Below are positions 1 to 8,300 of a stretch of 45,803 nucleotides of DNA, in pieces. A model generated the notes under the pieces. The model was not told the origin of the DNA. It saw only the letters and a list, made by a program, of their open reading frames with translations, and searched no databases. A program made the position numbers and the translations under genes. Positions within the stretch are counted from its first letter, which is position 1, and each line of letters starts with the position of its first letter. The stretch lies in assembly GCF_029953285.1 (NCBI RefSeq), contig NZ_JASAOI010000043.1, positions 1 through 45,803 on the forward strand, read 5' to 3'. Origin of the DNA: Yinghuangia seranimata. Its GTDB lineage: Bacteria; Actinomycetota; Actinomycetes; Streptomycetales; Streptomycetaceae.

Positions 1-126
1 CAACCGGCTCAAGCAGTGGCGCGGCATCGCCATGCGCACCGACAAACTCGCCACCAACTACCAAGCCGCACTCAACGTCGCCGCGATCTTCCTTTGGCTC
101 AAGTCTTGATTCGTAAGACAGGCCCT
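1..126 (+). mobile_element. 3' end of an IS5-type insertion sequence, cut by the window edge
   Basis: The window opens inside an insertion sequence. A transposase C-terminus runs to the stop at 107-109, and directly overlapping it is GATTCGTAAGACAGGCCC (108-125). Its reverse complement begins GGGCCTGTCTTAC, which resembles the terminal repeats of actinobacterial IS5-family elements. The left end and most of the transposase lie outside the window, so the exact IS and its target duplication cannot be determined. Confidence 0.65.
2..109 (+). CDS. IS5-family transposase, C-terminal fragment (partial at window edge)
   Basis: The frame starting at base 2 is open from the window edge and ends in TGA at 107-109. 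It gives 35 residues reading NRLKQWRGIAMRTDKLATNY followed by QAALNVAAIFLWLKS. The R-x-K-x-W-R-G-I/L-A-x-R-x-D-K-L-A-x-x-Y pattern followed by a hydrophobic tail is the usual C-terminus of IS5/DDE-type transposases in Streptomyces; the Arg/Lys/Asp residues lie close after the catalytic Glu of the DDE triad. The upstream part is outside the window, so whether the gene is intact is unknown. The use of AAG/AAA, TCT and CTT codons is slightly less GC-biased than in the neighbouring chromosomal genes, as expected for a mobile gene. Confidence 0.7.
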   Translation, partial: NRLKQWRGIAMRTDKLATNYQAALNVAAIFLWLKS

Positions 127-402
127 AACCCCGACGAGCCGGTGACGCAAGTGTGACGCGAACACCCCCTGATGAGGGAGTTCTGGTGATTCGCATACGT
201 GACGGCAAAGTGATGGGGGGTCGAGGCCGTGCCCCCAACCGACTTAAGCAGGCGCGGCCCCACGCTGGCACGAAGCCCGGCAGCGCAACGAACCCCAGCA
301 ACAAAGCCCGCCCGCACCCCACGCAAACCGCAGCCCGGCGGAGCAAAGCAAACAAAGTGCGTCCACACCCCGCGCCCCTCCCGCCAGGTGCGAGGTGGTT
401 CA

Positions 403-501
403 GCGCGGACGGCCCGCGGGTCAAGCCGCCCCCTCAACCCCGGGACAGGCCGCCGCTGAAAGTGATGGTTCGGCGCGGCTTGAGGCGCGGGCCGTCCGCG
501 C
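403..501. repeat. Long imperfect inverted repeat (27-nt arms, 45-nt loop)
   Basis: Positions 403-429 pair with 475-501. Base-by-base comparison gives 25 of 27 complementary positions; the two mismatches are 419/485 and 420/484. The loop (430-474) contains no recognised element. No U-tract follows the right arm, so a classical terminator is unlikely. It could be a recombination scar, a binding site or an RNA hairpin. Confidence 0.7.
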
Positions 502-514
502 GCAAAATCCCAGA

Positions 515-631
515 GCGGGAGGGGCGGGAGGCCTCCATCCGCGGTTCAGGTCACGCACGGTGCAGACCAAGCCGCGGGAGGGGCGGGAGGCCTCCATCCG
601 CGGTTCAGGTCACGCACGGTGCAGACCAAGC
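515..631. repeat. 59-bp direct tandem duplication, two copies
   Basis: The block beginning GCGGGAGGGGCGGGAGG at 515 is repeated from 574. The second copy matches exactly through 631 and the unit length is 59 bp. Because the period is not a multiple of three, the duplication shifts any reading frame across it. That argues against this stretch being coding and suggests a recent replication-slippage or recombination event. Confidence 0.9.
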
Positions 632-961
632 GCAGTCCACACGAGCCGTTCGGCCAAAACACACGTCAACGCACCGAGCGGTTGGGTCACAGCCCTTCGC
701 CAAGGGATGGGCCAACCGCCCCGCAGCCCCGTATGCTCGCCCCCGCCGCCGGGGTCTTCCCGTCGGTCGCCGGCACCCGGTAGAGGATCAGGATTCCGCG
801 ACGAGACCGACCACGCGACGGCTTTTCACCTCACGCACCCCGCGTGTCCCGGAAAACCGCCCGCCGGACGCCACCCGGCGTTCACGTGGTTGAAATCCTG
901 TTGCCCCCTGATCCGGCACATCGGATGCTGGCGACATGTTCGAGCCAGCCAGGACCAAGTC

Positions 962-2497
962 ATGACCAGTCGGGCACGCGCCGCAAACGAGCCGGCCGCC
1001 GGCAAGCCCGCCGGCGCCGCGAGCGGCCCGTCCGGTCCCCCGCCGAGCGACCTGATCGCGCAGCTCCGCAGCGGCCACGGAGAGGGTGCCCGCCGGGCGC
1101 TCGCCGTCCGTGAGCCCGACGCGCGCGCCGCTGTGGTCGCCGCTTTGGACTCCTGTGTGTTGCGGGATCCGCGCGCCGTACCGGCGACCGAATCCCGCTC
1201 CCTTTATTACGCGCGGCTATACGCCGAGCTGGGCGTCAGCCTCGACGCCCTCACGTCGCACCTGATCTGCGACGAGGACTGGACCGACGAGGACGCGGAC
1301 CGTACCGCGCTCCCGTTGGCGGTCCTGGGCGTCCTCGCCAGAGCCGGCCGCTCCGACGCGACGGGGCTCTTGCGCCGCTACGCCGCCGAGGGCCGCGACT
1401 GGACGCTCGCCCTCGACCAGCTCGCCCGCGCCGCCGACCCCCGGGCGTTGGACGGCATGCTCGCCGTCGCGCTGGAACGCGCCGACGACGACGAGTTGTA
1501 CGACTGCGTCCGGCAAAGCTCCGGCATGCGCCCGTGGCGCACCTGGGCCGTCACCGACCCCCGCATGCGGGCCATCGTCGAGCAGGTCGACCTGGACTGG
1601 TGGCGCTGGGAGCTCGCGCGCGGCAAGTCCGACTCCGGCGACACCCCCGGGAGCCCGGAGAGCACAAACCACACCCCCCGAACCGCGCCCGCACCCGGCG
1701 GGCAATCCGAGACCGGTCACGAGACCGGTCAACAGAACGTCACCGTCGACCAGGTCCTCTCCGAGGCCGCCGCCAGCCCGCGTCGGAGCATGGTGTGCGG
1801 CAGGAGACTCGCCTCCGTCGCGACCGCCGAGCACCGAGGCCTCATCCTCGCGACCGCCTGGTCGGGCGCGGCGGGCGCGAGAGTCGCAGCGCTGCGCTAC
1901 CTCGGCGAGGTCGGCGATCCCGCGCTGCTGGATCTGGCGGAGAGCGCTCTGGCGCCCGAGACGCCCGTCCAGGTGCGTCAGGTCGCCGTCCAGGCCGTCG
2001 GCGCTCTCCGTACGGGCGAAGCCGTCGCCCGGGCACGCGGCTGGGTCGCCGCCGGAGGCGTCCTCGAGCAGGCCGCCGTCCGGATACTGGCCGGAGCCGG
2101 AGAGCCGTCGGACGGACCCGCGTTGATCGCCGCCCTGCGTCGAGGCCTGCGCACCGTTCAGCAGGAGCGTTTCACCTTGCTGGACGTCGTCGACGGCATC
2201 GGAAGGCTGGGCCTGGTCGAGGCCCTGGAGCCGGTCCGCGACCTGTACCGGGTCAGCCCGTGCGCCGGTGTCCGGTCCCGTGCCGTGGAGACGCTCGCCC
2301 GCATAGATCCCGGCTTCACCGTCACCACGGCGGTGGACTGCCTGTGGGACTGCGAGGCAGGCACCCGCATGGTCGGTGTCGACTCGGCGGACACCGCCGT
2401 CGACGGCGTGCCGGAGCGGCTGCGCGAACTCGCCCGGGACCCCGCCGAGGACGACGACGTCCGGGCCGCCGCACGCCGCAGACTGGCCGCCCTGTGA
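962..2497 (+). CDS. HEAT-repeat domain protein
   Basis: A 511-residue protein predicted to be largely alpha-helical. Two helical-repeat blocks (about residues 30-215 and 270-511) are separated by a Ser/Thr/Pro/Gly-rich linker near residues 220-262. The second block shows Ala/Leu/Val/Arg-rich helix pairs (for example around VAALRYLGEVGDPALLDLAE) typical of HEAT/PBS-lyase-like repeats, which act as protein-interaction scaffolds. No catalytic motif, signal peptide or membrane segment is visible. The ATG at 962 is chosen because AGGA (951-954) lies 7 nt upstream and the in-frame extension further upstream is low complexity and crosses the 59-bp duplication. It stands alone 193 bp before the SMC operon on the same strand; a functional link to that operon is possible but not shown. 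Cellular role unknown. Confidence 0.75.
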   Translation: MTSRARAANEPAAGKPAGAASGPSGPPPSDLIAQLRSGHGEGARRALAVREPDARAAVVAALDSCVLRDPRAVPATESRSLYYARLYAELGVSLDALTSHLICDEDWTDEDADRTALPLAVLGVLARAGRSDATGLLRRYAAEGRDWTLALDQLARAADPRALDGMLAVALERADDDELYDCVRQSSGMRPWRTWAVTDPRMRAIVEQVDLDWWRWELARGKSDSGDTPGSPESTNHTPRTAPAPGGQSETGHETGQQNVTVDQVLSEAAASPRRSMVCGRRLASVATAEHRGLILATAWSGAAGARVAALRYLGEVGDPALLDLAESALAPETPVQVRQVAVQAVGALRTGEAVARARGWVAAGGVLEQAAVRILAGAGEPSDGPALIAALRRGLRTVQQERFTLLDVVDGIGRLGLVEALEPVRDLYRVSPCAGVRSRAVETLARIDPGFTVTTAVDCLWDCEAGTRMVGVDSADTAVDGVPERLRELARDPAEDDDVRAAARRRLAAL

Positions 2498-2676
2498 CCG
2501 CCCCGCCCCCGCCCCCTTCGACCCCCACCGACCACCGCTGAACCCTCGCCGATCCGCCGCGACCCCCCTACCACGGCGGCCGGTCCCGATCGGGTGACGC
2601 CCGCACACCGCCGACCGGCGCAACGAACCCCGCGCGCCGTCGGCGATGCGTGGCGAGGGCTGTCGGCCGGACCCCC

Positions 2677-2682
2677 TACTCT
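2677..2682 (+). promoter_or_regulatory. Candidate -10 element for leaderless transcription of the SMC operon
   Basis: TACTCT fits the actinobacterial TANNNT -10 consensus and ends 8 nt before the GTG at 2691. There is no Shine-Dalgarno sequence between them, which fits a leaderless transcript. A convincing -35 box is not visible. Confidence 0.4.
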
Positions 2683-2690
2683 TGTCGACC

Positions 2691-4409
2691 GTGACCGTTT
2701 CCGCCCATGCTGCCCCCGTTGGCGCCCAGCCCCTTCCCGGGGCGTCGCCGTACCGGTCGGGGGTCACCGAGGACGGACTCGCGCGCCGCCTCAAAGCGCT
2801 GGCCTGCACCGCGCCCCTCCACGACCTGGAGGCCCGCAAGGCCAACCTCGCCGGCGAGTACACGGTCTACGCGATGGCCGAGCTCGGGCTGACCGCGATC
2901 GACCTGGTCACCGTGACGATGGACTTCGACACGGGCGCCGACCACGAGGACGTCGTCTCCCGCCTGCGCCCGCGCGTCGCCGCGCAGGCGCCGGAGCGCA
3001 GCCCGGCCGAGCACGAGCGGGTGGCCCGCTGGGTGCTGGAGAACCTCATCAACGTCGGCAGCGTCGACCGCGGCTTCCGCGCCGTCTACGGCACGTGGAC
3101 GCAGGGCGAGGGATACGTCCGCCGCGACTACGACTTCAAGCTGCTCGAAGAGGTCCCGGGGCCGGACGGCGACATCTTCCTGCGCGCCACCGACGAGGCG
3201 GTCAACGTCCTCGTCGGCGCGCTCGACACCGACGTCACCAGCGCGCAGATCGCCGCCGAGGTCAAGCTCGAACACCTGATCCGCCGCGGCCGCCTCGCCG
3301 AGGCCCGGTTCGCCGCCGAACAGGCCCGCTACCGCACCGTGCAGTACGCCGAAACGCTGCGCCGCGCGCTTGAGGCGACCCGCCGCAACGTGCGGGCCGT
3401 CGACTGGCTGCGCGCGGTCCCCGACCTGATAGACGAGGCGCTCGACCACGTCGCCGAGCGGTACCGGCACGAGAACGCGATCCTGACGAACATCCGGCGG
3501 GCGCGCGACGAGGCCGAGGAGCCCGACCACAAGCGCAGCGCGGCCGAGCTGGTCGACATCGTGCAGGACTGCATCCGCCGCCACACCCAGCTGCAGACCC
3601 GGCTCATGGAGGCCGGCCCGCTGTTCCGCGCCGAGCAGGACCGGCAGGCGTTCGCGGCGCGGCCGCAGCGCCCGGGGCTCGACCTGTACGGGCAGTTGCT
3701 GCGCCCCGTCCTCGAACTCGGCGTCGGGGACGCCCGCACCGTCACGGACCGGTTCTTCGCGACCGGCGTCGGCCTGCGCACACCGGTGTCGGTGCGCCTG
3801 TACGACCTCACCGAACTGCTGCTCACACCACCCGTCGAGCGCGAGCACCTCGGGGCCGAACTGCCCGAGCCCGACCTGGTGGAGAAGGCCGACGACAGCC
3901 GGTTCAGCGAGGCGCAGCACGATGCCGCGGCGGCCCTGCTCGACCTGCCGCCGGACGCGCCGCGGCGGCTGTCCGGGCTGCTCGCCGAGGCGCGCGCGAA
4001 CGACCCCGATCTGCCGTACCTGGTCGCGCTGCTCGCGTTCCACGCCGCGTCGCCGCCGGTCGGTACCGCGTTGCGGCAGGGCGACACGTCGCTGCTGGTC
4101 GCGGTCGACGACGGCGCGGTCCTCGACGACCCGGAGGTGGGCGGCGCGGACCTGATCGTCGGCACCGCGCTGCTGACCGGCGACGGCGGCTCGGCGGCGG
4201 GCGAACCGCCAGTAGTATCCGACGCGTTGGGCGGCCTCGGAGGCGACCTGCGCGACGCGCTCGCCGACGGCATCGACCTCCTCGACCCCGTGGCGGCCGC
4301 CCCGCCGCGCCCGGCCGCCGAACCGTCGGCACCGGTTGCACAGGCGGCACCGGCCGCCACGCCGCAAGCACCGCACATCACGCACCCCAGGGACGGGCAG
4401 GACGCATGA
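2691..4409 (+). CDS. Kleisin-like (MukF/MksF/JetA-type) subunit of an SMC complex
   Basis: A 572-residue, mostly helical, acidic protein heading a three-gene operon with a small MukE-like protein and a giant SMC-like ATPase. In MukBEF, MksBEF and Wadjet JetABC systems this position is held by the kleisin that bridges the ATPase heads and binds the MukE/JetB dimer. The N-terminal ~120 residues could form a winged-helix module, the middle (about 170-330) is a long charged helical region, and the C-terminal third ends in an Ala/Pro-rich tail (from about residue 530). It does not show the opening motifs I associate with DUF3375, the type I JetA family, so the assignment rests on operon architecture, size and helical character rather than a recognised signature. 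GTG at 2691 is preferred because it follows a TANNNT box directly; the in-frame ATG at 2646 would start 45 nt further upstream. Its stop overlaps the next start (ATGA). Confidence 0.6.
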   Translation: MTVSAHAAPVGAQPLPGASPYRSGVTEDGLARRLKALACTAPLHDLEARKANLAGEYTVYAMAELGLTAIDLVTVTMDFDTGADHEDVVSRLRPRVAAQAPERSPAEHERVARWVLENLINVGSVDRGFRAVYGTWTQGEGYVRRDYDFKLLEEVPGPDGDIFLRATDEAVNVLVGALDTDVTSAQIAAEVKLEHLIRRGRLAEARFAAEQARYRTVQYAETLRRALEATRRNVRAVDWLRAVPDLIDEALDHVAERYRHENAILTNIRRARDEAEEPDHKRSAAELVDIVQDCIRRHTQLQTRLMEAGPLFRAEQDRQAFAARPQRPGLDLYGQLLRPVLELGVGDARTVTDRFFATGVGLRTPVSVRLYDLTELLLTPPVEREHLGAELPEPDLVEKADDSRFSEAQHDAAAALLDLPPDAPRRLSGLLAEARANDPDLPYLVALLAFHAASPPVGTALRQGDTSLLVAVDDGAVLDDPEVGGADLIVGTALLTGDGGSAAGEPPVVSDALGGLGGDLRDALADGIDLLDPVAAAPPRPAAEPSAPVAQAAPAATPQAPHITHPRDGQDA

Positions 4410-5272
4410 CCGACCCCACCGTGCTGGACCGCCAGGCCCCGGCACCTCCCGCACTCACGCCCGCGGACGTCAGCGACGCGGCGCGCCTCGTGGCGTTCGG
4501 CCTGCAGCCCAAGCTGCTCCCGGCCCGGGACGCCGAGTACGCCGAACTCGTGCGCCGGCACCGCGAGGACCCGCGCTTCGCCGCGCTGTCCGACGCGGTG
4601 GCCGCCGGGCTCGGCCTCGTCGTGCTCGAGGTGTCGCCGCGCGCGGGGATGGCCGTGACCGCCGCCGAGGACTCGGTGTTCGCGGTCCGCATGAGCGACT
4701 ACGCGCGGCGCGCCTCCAGCGAGTCCGCCGACCGGTTCCTGCACGGCCTGGCCCATCTGGCCATAGCGGCACTGGCGTTCCCGCGCCCGGAGGACCTGGC
4801 CGAGGACGCGTACGTCGGCCGGATCAGCGTGCACGGCGTCGACGCGTTCGTCCGGCAGGCCTGCCGCCGCCTCGAACAGCGCGCCGAGGAGACCGGCGAG
4901 AACGCCGACCCGGCGACCGACGCGCCAGGCCTCGAGGCCGCGTGGCGGGTGTACGCGCGGCGCAGCGCGACCGGTGCGACCAAGGACGCGCGCCGGCTGT
5001 CGGCGTCCACCATCGGCATCGTCGGCAAGGCGGTCGCGTTCCTCGTCGACTCGGGCTTCCTGCAGCGGGTCTCGGACGAGGCCGGCGGCACCTACCGCAC
5101 GACCGCCCGCTACCAGCTCCAGGTGCGCGACATGGCGGGCAGCGCGGCGATGAGCGAGCTGCTCGAACTGGGCGTCGTCCCGGTGTCGGACGGCAGCGCC
5201 ACGCTGGTACCGCCGAGCGACGACGCGGGGGAGCTGGCGCCCGGCGCGGGGCTGCCGTTCCACGGGATCTGA
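4406..5272 (+). CDS. MukE/MksE/JetB-like subunit of an SMC complex
   Basis: A 288-residue protein translationally coupled to the kleisin-like gene (ATGA at 4406-4409). It is rich in helix-strand patterns consistent with tandem winged-helix domains. The segment near residues 200-245 (SASTIGIVGKAVAFLVDSGF, then a beta-hairpin ending in YQLQVRDM) looks like the recognition helix and wing of such a domain. In MukBEF-type complexes the E subunit dimerises, binds the kleisin and DNA, and modulates ATPase activity. Position and size (about 220-290 aa in the family) support this, but there is no single diagnostic motif. A 106-bp gap separates it from the ATPase gene, long enough for an internal promoter or processing site, although all three genes are codirectional. 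Confidence 0.6.
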   Translation: MTDPTVLDRQAPAPPALTPADVSDAARLVAFGLQPKLLPARDAEYAELVRRHREDPRFAALSDAVAAGLGLVVLEVSPRAGMAVTAAEDSVFAVRMSDYARRASSESADRFLHGLAHLAIAALAFPRPEDLAEDAYVGRISVHGVDAFVRQACRRLEQRAEETGENADPATDAPGLEAAWRVYARRSATGATKDARRLSASTIGIVGKAVAFLVDSGFLQRVSDEAGGTYRTTARYQLQVRDMAGSAAMSELLELGVVPVSDGSATLVPPSDDAGELAPGAGLPFHGI

Positions 5273-5378
5273 CCCGCTCTCCCGACGCACGCGAAGCACC
5301 CGCCGCACCACCGCGCCACCGCGCGGCACCCTCCAAGACCGTCCCCGGCCCGGCCGAACCGAGAGAAGACCGCCACCG

Positions 5379-8300
5379 ATGTACGAGCTGTCCCGCGTCC
5401 GCCTGTTCTCCATCGGGCCCGCGGGTGCGCGCTACGCCGACACCGTGCTCGACCTGCGCGGCGTCGGCGAGCCGGTGCCCGACCCGGCGCCGCGCCAGGC
5501 CCAGCTGTTCGAGGGCGAACCGGTCGGCCCGCCGCGCCGGCCCGCGCCCGCCGGCGTGCTGTTCCTGGAGAACGGCGGCGGCAAGTCGGTGCTGCTCAAG
5601 CTGATCTTCTCGGTCATGCTGCCCGGCCACCGCAACACGCTCGGCGGCGCGAGCTCGGGCGTGCTGCGCAAGTTCCTGCTCGCCGACGACTGCGGGCACG
5701 TGGCGCTGGAGTGGCAGCACACGCAGACCGGCGAACTGGTCGTCGTCGGCAAGGTCAGCGAGTGGCGCGGCCGCCAGGTCTCGTCCGACCCGCGCAAGTT
5801 CGCCGAGGCCTGGTACTCGTTCCGGCCCGGGCCCGGGCTCACGCTCGACGACCTGCCGGTGGTGTCCGCCGGACGCCGCCGCACCATGCGCGGGTTCCGC
5901 GACGCGCTCGCCGAGACCGTCAAGCTCTACCCCGACGTCGACGTGGTGTGGGAGGAGATCCACGAGAGGTGGAACGACCACCTCAACCACCTCGGCCTCG
6001 ACCCCGAGCTGTTCCGCTACCAGCGTGAGATGAACGCCGACGAGGGCGAGGCCGCGGGTCTGTTCGCGGTCAAGAACGACGCCGACTTCGTCGACCTGCT
6101 GCTGCGCGCCGTCACCGACACCGCCGACACCGACGGACTCGCGGACCTCGTCGACGGGTTCGCCGCCAAGCTGTCGCAGCGCGCCGAACTCATGGCCGAG
6201 CGCGACTTCGTCGAGGGCGCCACCGGTCTGCTGCACAGCCTCGCCGACACCGCGGACCAGCGCGGCCGGGTACGCGCCGCGCACCAGGCCGCGGAGCACG
6301 AGGCCCGCGAGCTCGGCCACCGCCTCGCGCTGCGCGCCGAACGCGAACGCGGCCGCGCCGCCGACCTGTCCGACCAGGTCGCGGCCGCCGCCGAAGCCGT
6401 CGACGCGGCGCAGCGGCAGCGCGCGCACACCTCGCTCGTCACCGCCGAGATCACCCACCGGCACGCGGCGATGCGGCTCGCCGCCGCGGAGGCGGACGGC
6501 GCCGCGCTCAAGCGCGAACTCACCGAGGCCCGCGGCCTGCACGCCGCCTGGCTCGGCACCGAGGCCGTGCTGCGGCAGCGCACCGCCGCCGACCGCGCGG
6601 AACGGGTCGCCGCCGCCATCCAGGCCGCCGAACGCGACGCCGCCCCCGCCCTCGCCGCCCGTCAGGCCGCCGCCGGGGCGCTGGTGCGCGCGCTGCACGC
6701 CGCCGCCACCGTCGCCGAGGAGCGGGCCGACGAGGAAGAGGCCCGCGCCGCCGAACTCCAGGACCGCGGCGAGGCCGCGCAGCGCGCCGCGACGGTCGCC
6801 GCGACCGAGTCGCAGCGCACCCGCAGTGAGGCCGTCCACCTGCGCGCCCGGCTCAGCGAGGTCGGCAGCGAGCTCGGCCAGGCCGTGGAGGCCGGCTGGA
6901 TCGCCGAGCACGACGACCCGGCGGAGGCCGCCGAACGCGCCGCCGCCGAGGAGAAGTCCGCGTCCGCCGCGTGGGGCGAGGCCCGTGCCGCCGTCGAGTC
7001 CGCCACCGGCGCGGTCCGCGACGCCGAGGCCGAACGCGGCCGCGCCCAACTCGCCGCCGCGCGCGCGTCGGACAAGCTGGCCGCCGCCGAACACGAGCTG
7101 GCGGGCGTGCAGGCGTCCGCGCGCGAGCTGCTCGACGAGCCGCGGGTGCGGGAACTGCTGAGCCTGGAAGGCGCGTTCGACGGGGCCGACGAGGGCCGTG
7201 GGCGAGGTGGCCGCGGCTCGGCGGGCGACGGTGCCGGGCGGGGCGACGGTCGCAACAGCGCGGACGGTGCGGACGACAGCGACGCCGGCGGGTACGGCGA
7301 GGGCGCGTCGGGCGAGTCCGCCGCGATGCGCGGTCGCAACGGGCGAACCGGCTTCGCGGGCCAGGCCGGTGACCTCGACGCGGACCAGGCCGCAGCCGAC
7401 GCCGAGTGGCCGAACGGGGCGTCGGGTAACGGGCGGCGCGGGGGCGCGGACCGGCGCCGTGCCGGGCGGCTGGACGCCTTCGGCCGCCGCGCCGACGACC
7501 CCGCGGGCCCCGCCGGTGTGCTCGACCGGGCGGCGGGCGTCCTCGCCGGGCTGCTCACCGACGCCGTGGCCGACGGCGAGCGCGCGTTGTTCGCGCTGCG
7601 CACCGAGGCCGCCGAGGACGCCCGGATCCTGGCCGCGCTCGGTGACGGGGGCCTGCTGCCGCCGAGCGCCGACGTGCTGGCCACCGTCGAGTACCTCGGC
7701 GAGCACGGCATCCCCGCGCTGCCCGGCTGGCGCTACCTCGCGCAGTCGGTGCCGGCCGAGCGGCACGCCGCCGTCCTGGCCGCGCACCCCGACCTCGTCG
7801 ACGGCGTCATCGTCACCTCGCCCACCGAAATGCCGCGCGCCCGCGAGGCGTTGGCGGAGGCCGCGCTGCTGCCCCGCTCGGCGGTCGCGGTCGGCACGCC
7901 CGACGCGCTGCTCGCCGCCCGCGAGTCCGCCGCGCCCGGCACCGAGGAGACGTTCCTCGTCCCGCCGAACCCCGCCATGCACGACGAACGCGCCGCCGAC
8001 ACCGAGCGCACCGCGCTGCGCCGCCGTGCCACCGACCGCGACGACGCCATCCGCGGCCGCGCCGCGCGCCTCGAGGGCGACAGGGCACTCGCCGGGCGCC
8101 TGGCCGCGTGGCGTGCCGCGTGCCCCGAGGGCCGGGTCGCCGAACTCGTGGGCGCCGTCGAGGCCGCCACCACCGCACTGGTCGACGCGCGCGCCGCGGG
8201 CAACGCCGCCGAGGCCGCCGCGGCCGCGGCCGAGACCGTGCGGGCCCGCGCCGTCGACCAGCGCGACCGCCGGATGGACGCCGCGCAGCTGGCCCGCCGC

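Larger units (their letters stand above)
110..961. other. Probable non-coding region between IS end and HEAT-repeat gene
   Basis: About 850 bp without a supportable gene. Several open frames cross it only because stop codons are rare at this GC content. Their translations are Arg/Pro/Gly/Ala-rich and lack any recognisable domain, and the frame that leads into the HEAT-repeat gene has a better start at 962. The stretch does hold a 27-bp imperfect inverted repeat (403-501) and a 59-bp tandem duplication (515-631), listed separately. It may be decayed DNA accumulated next to the insertion sequence. Confidence 0.5.

Noticed and set aside
153-893. A 246-aa frame in the 5' non-coding region
   Set aside because: Arg/Pro-rich, crosses a 59-bp duplication whose length breaks any frame, and has no ribosome site or domain.
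5273-5378. Possible missing JetD or other small gene between the MukE-like and SMC genes
   Set aside because: Only 106 bp is available and no start-to-stop frame with a ribosome site was found.
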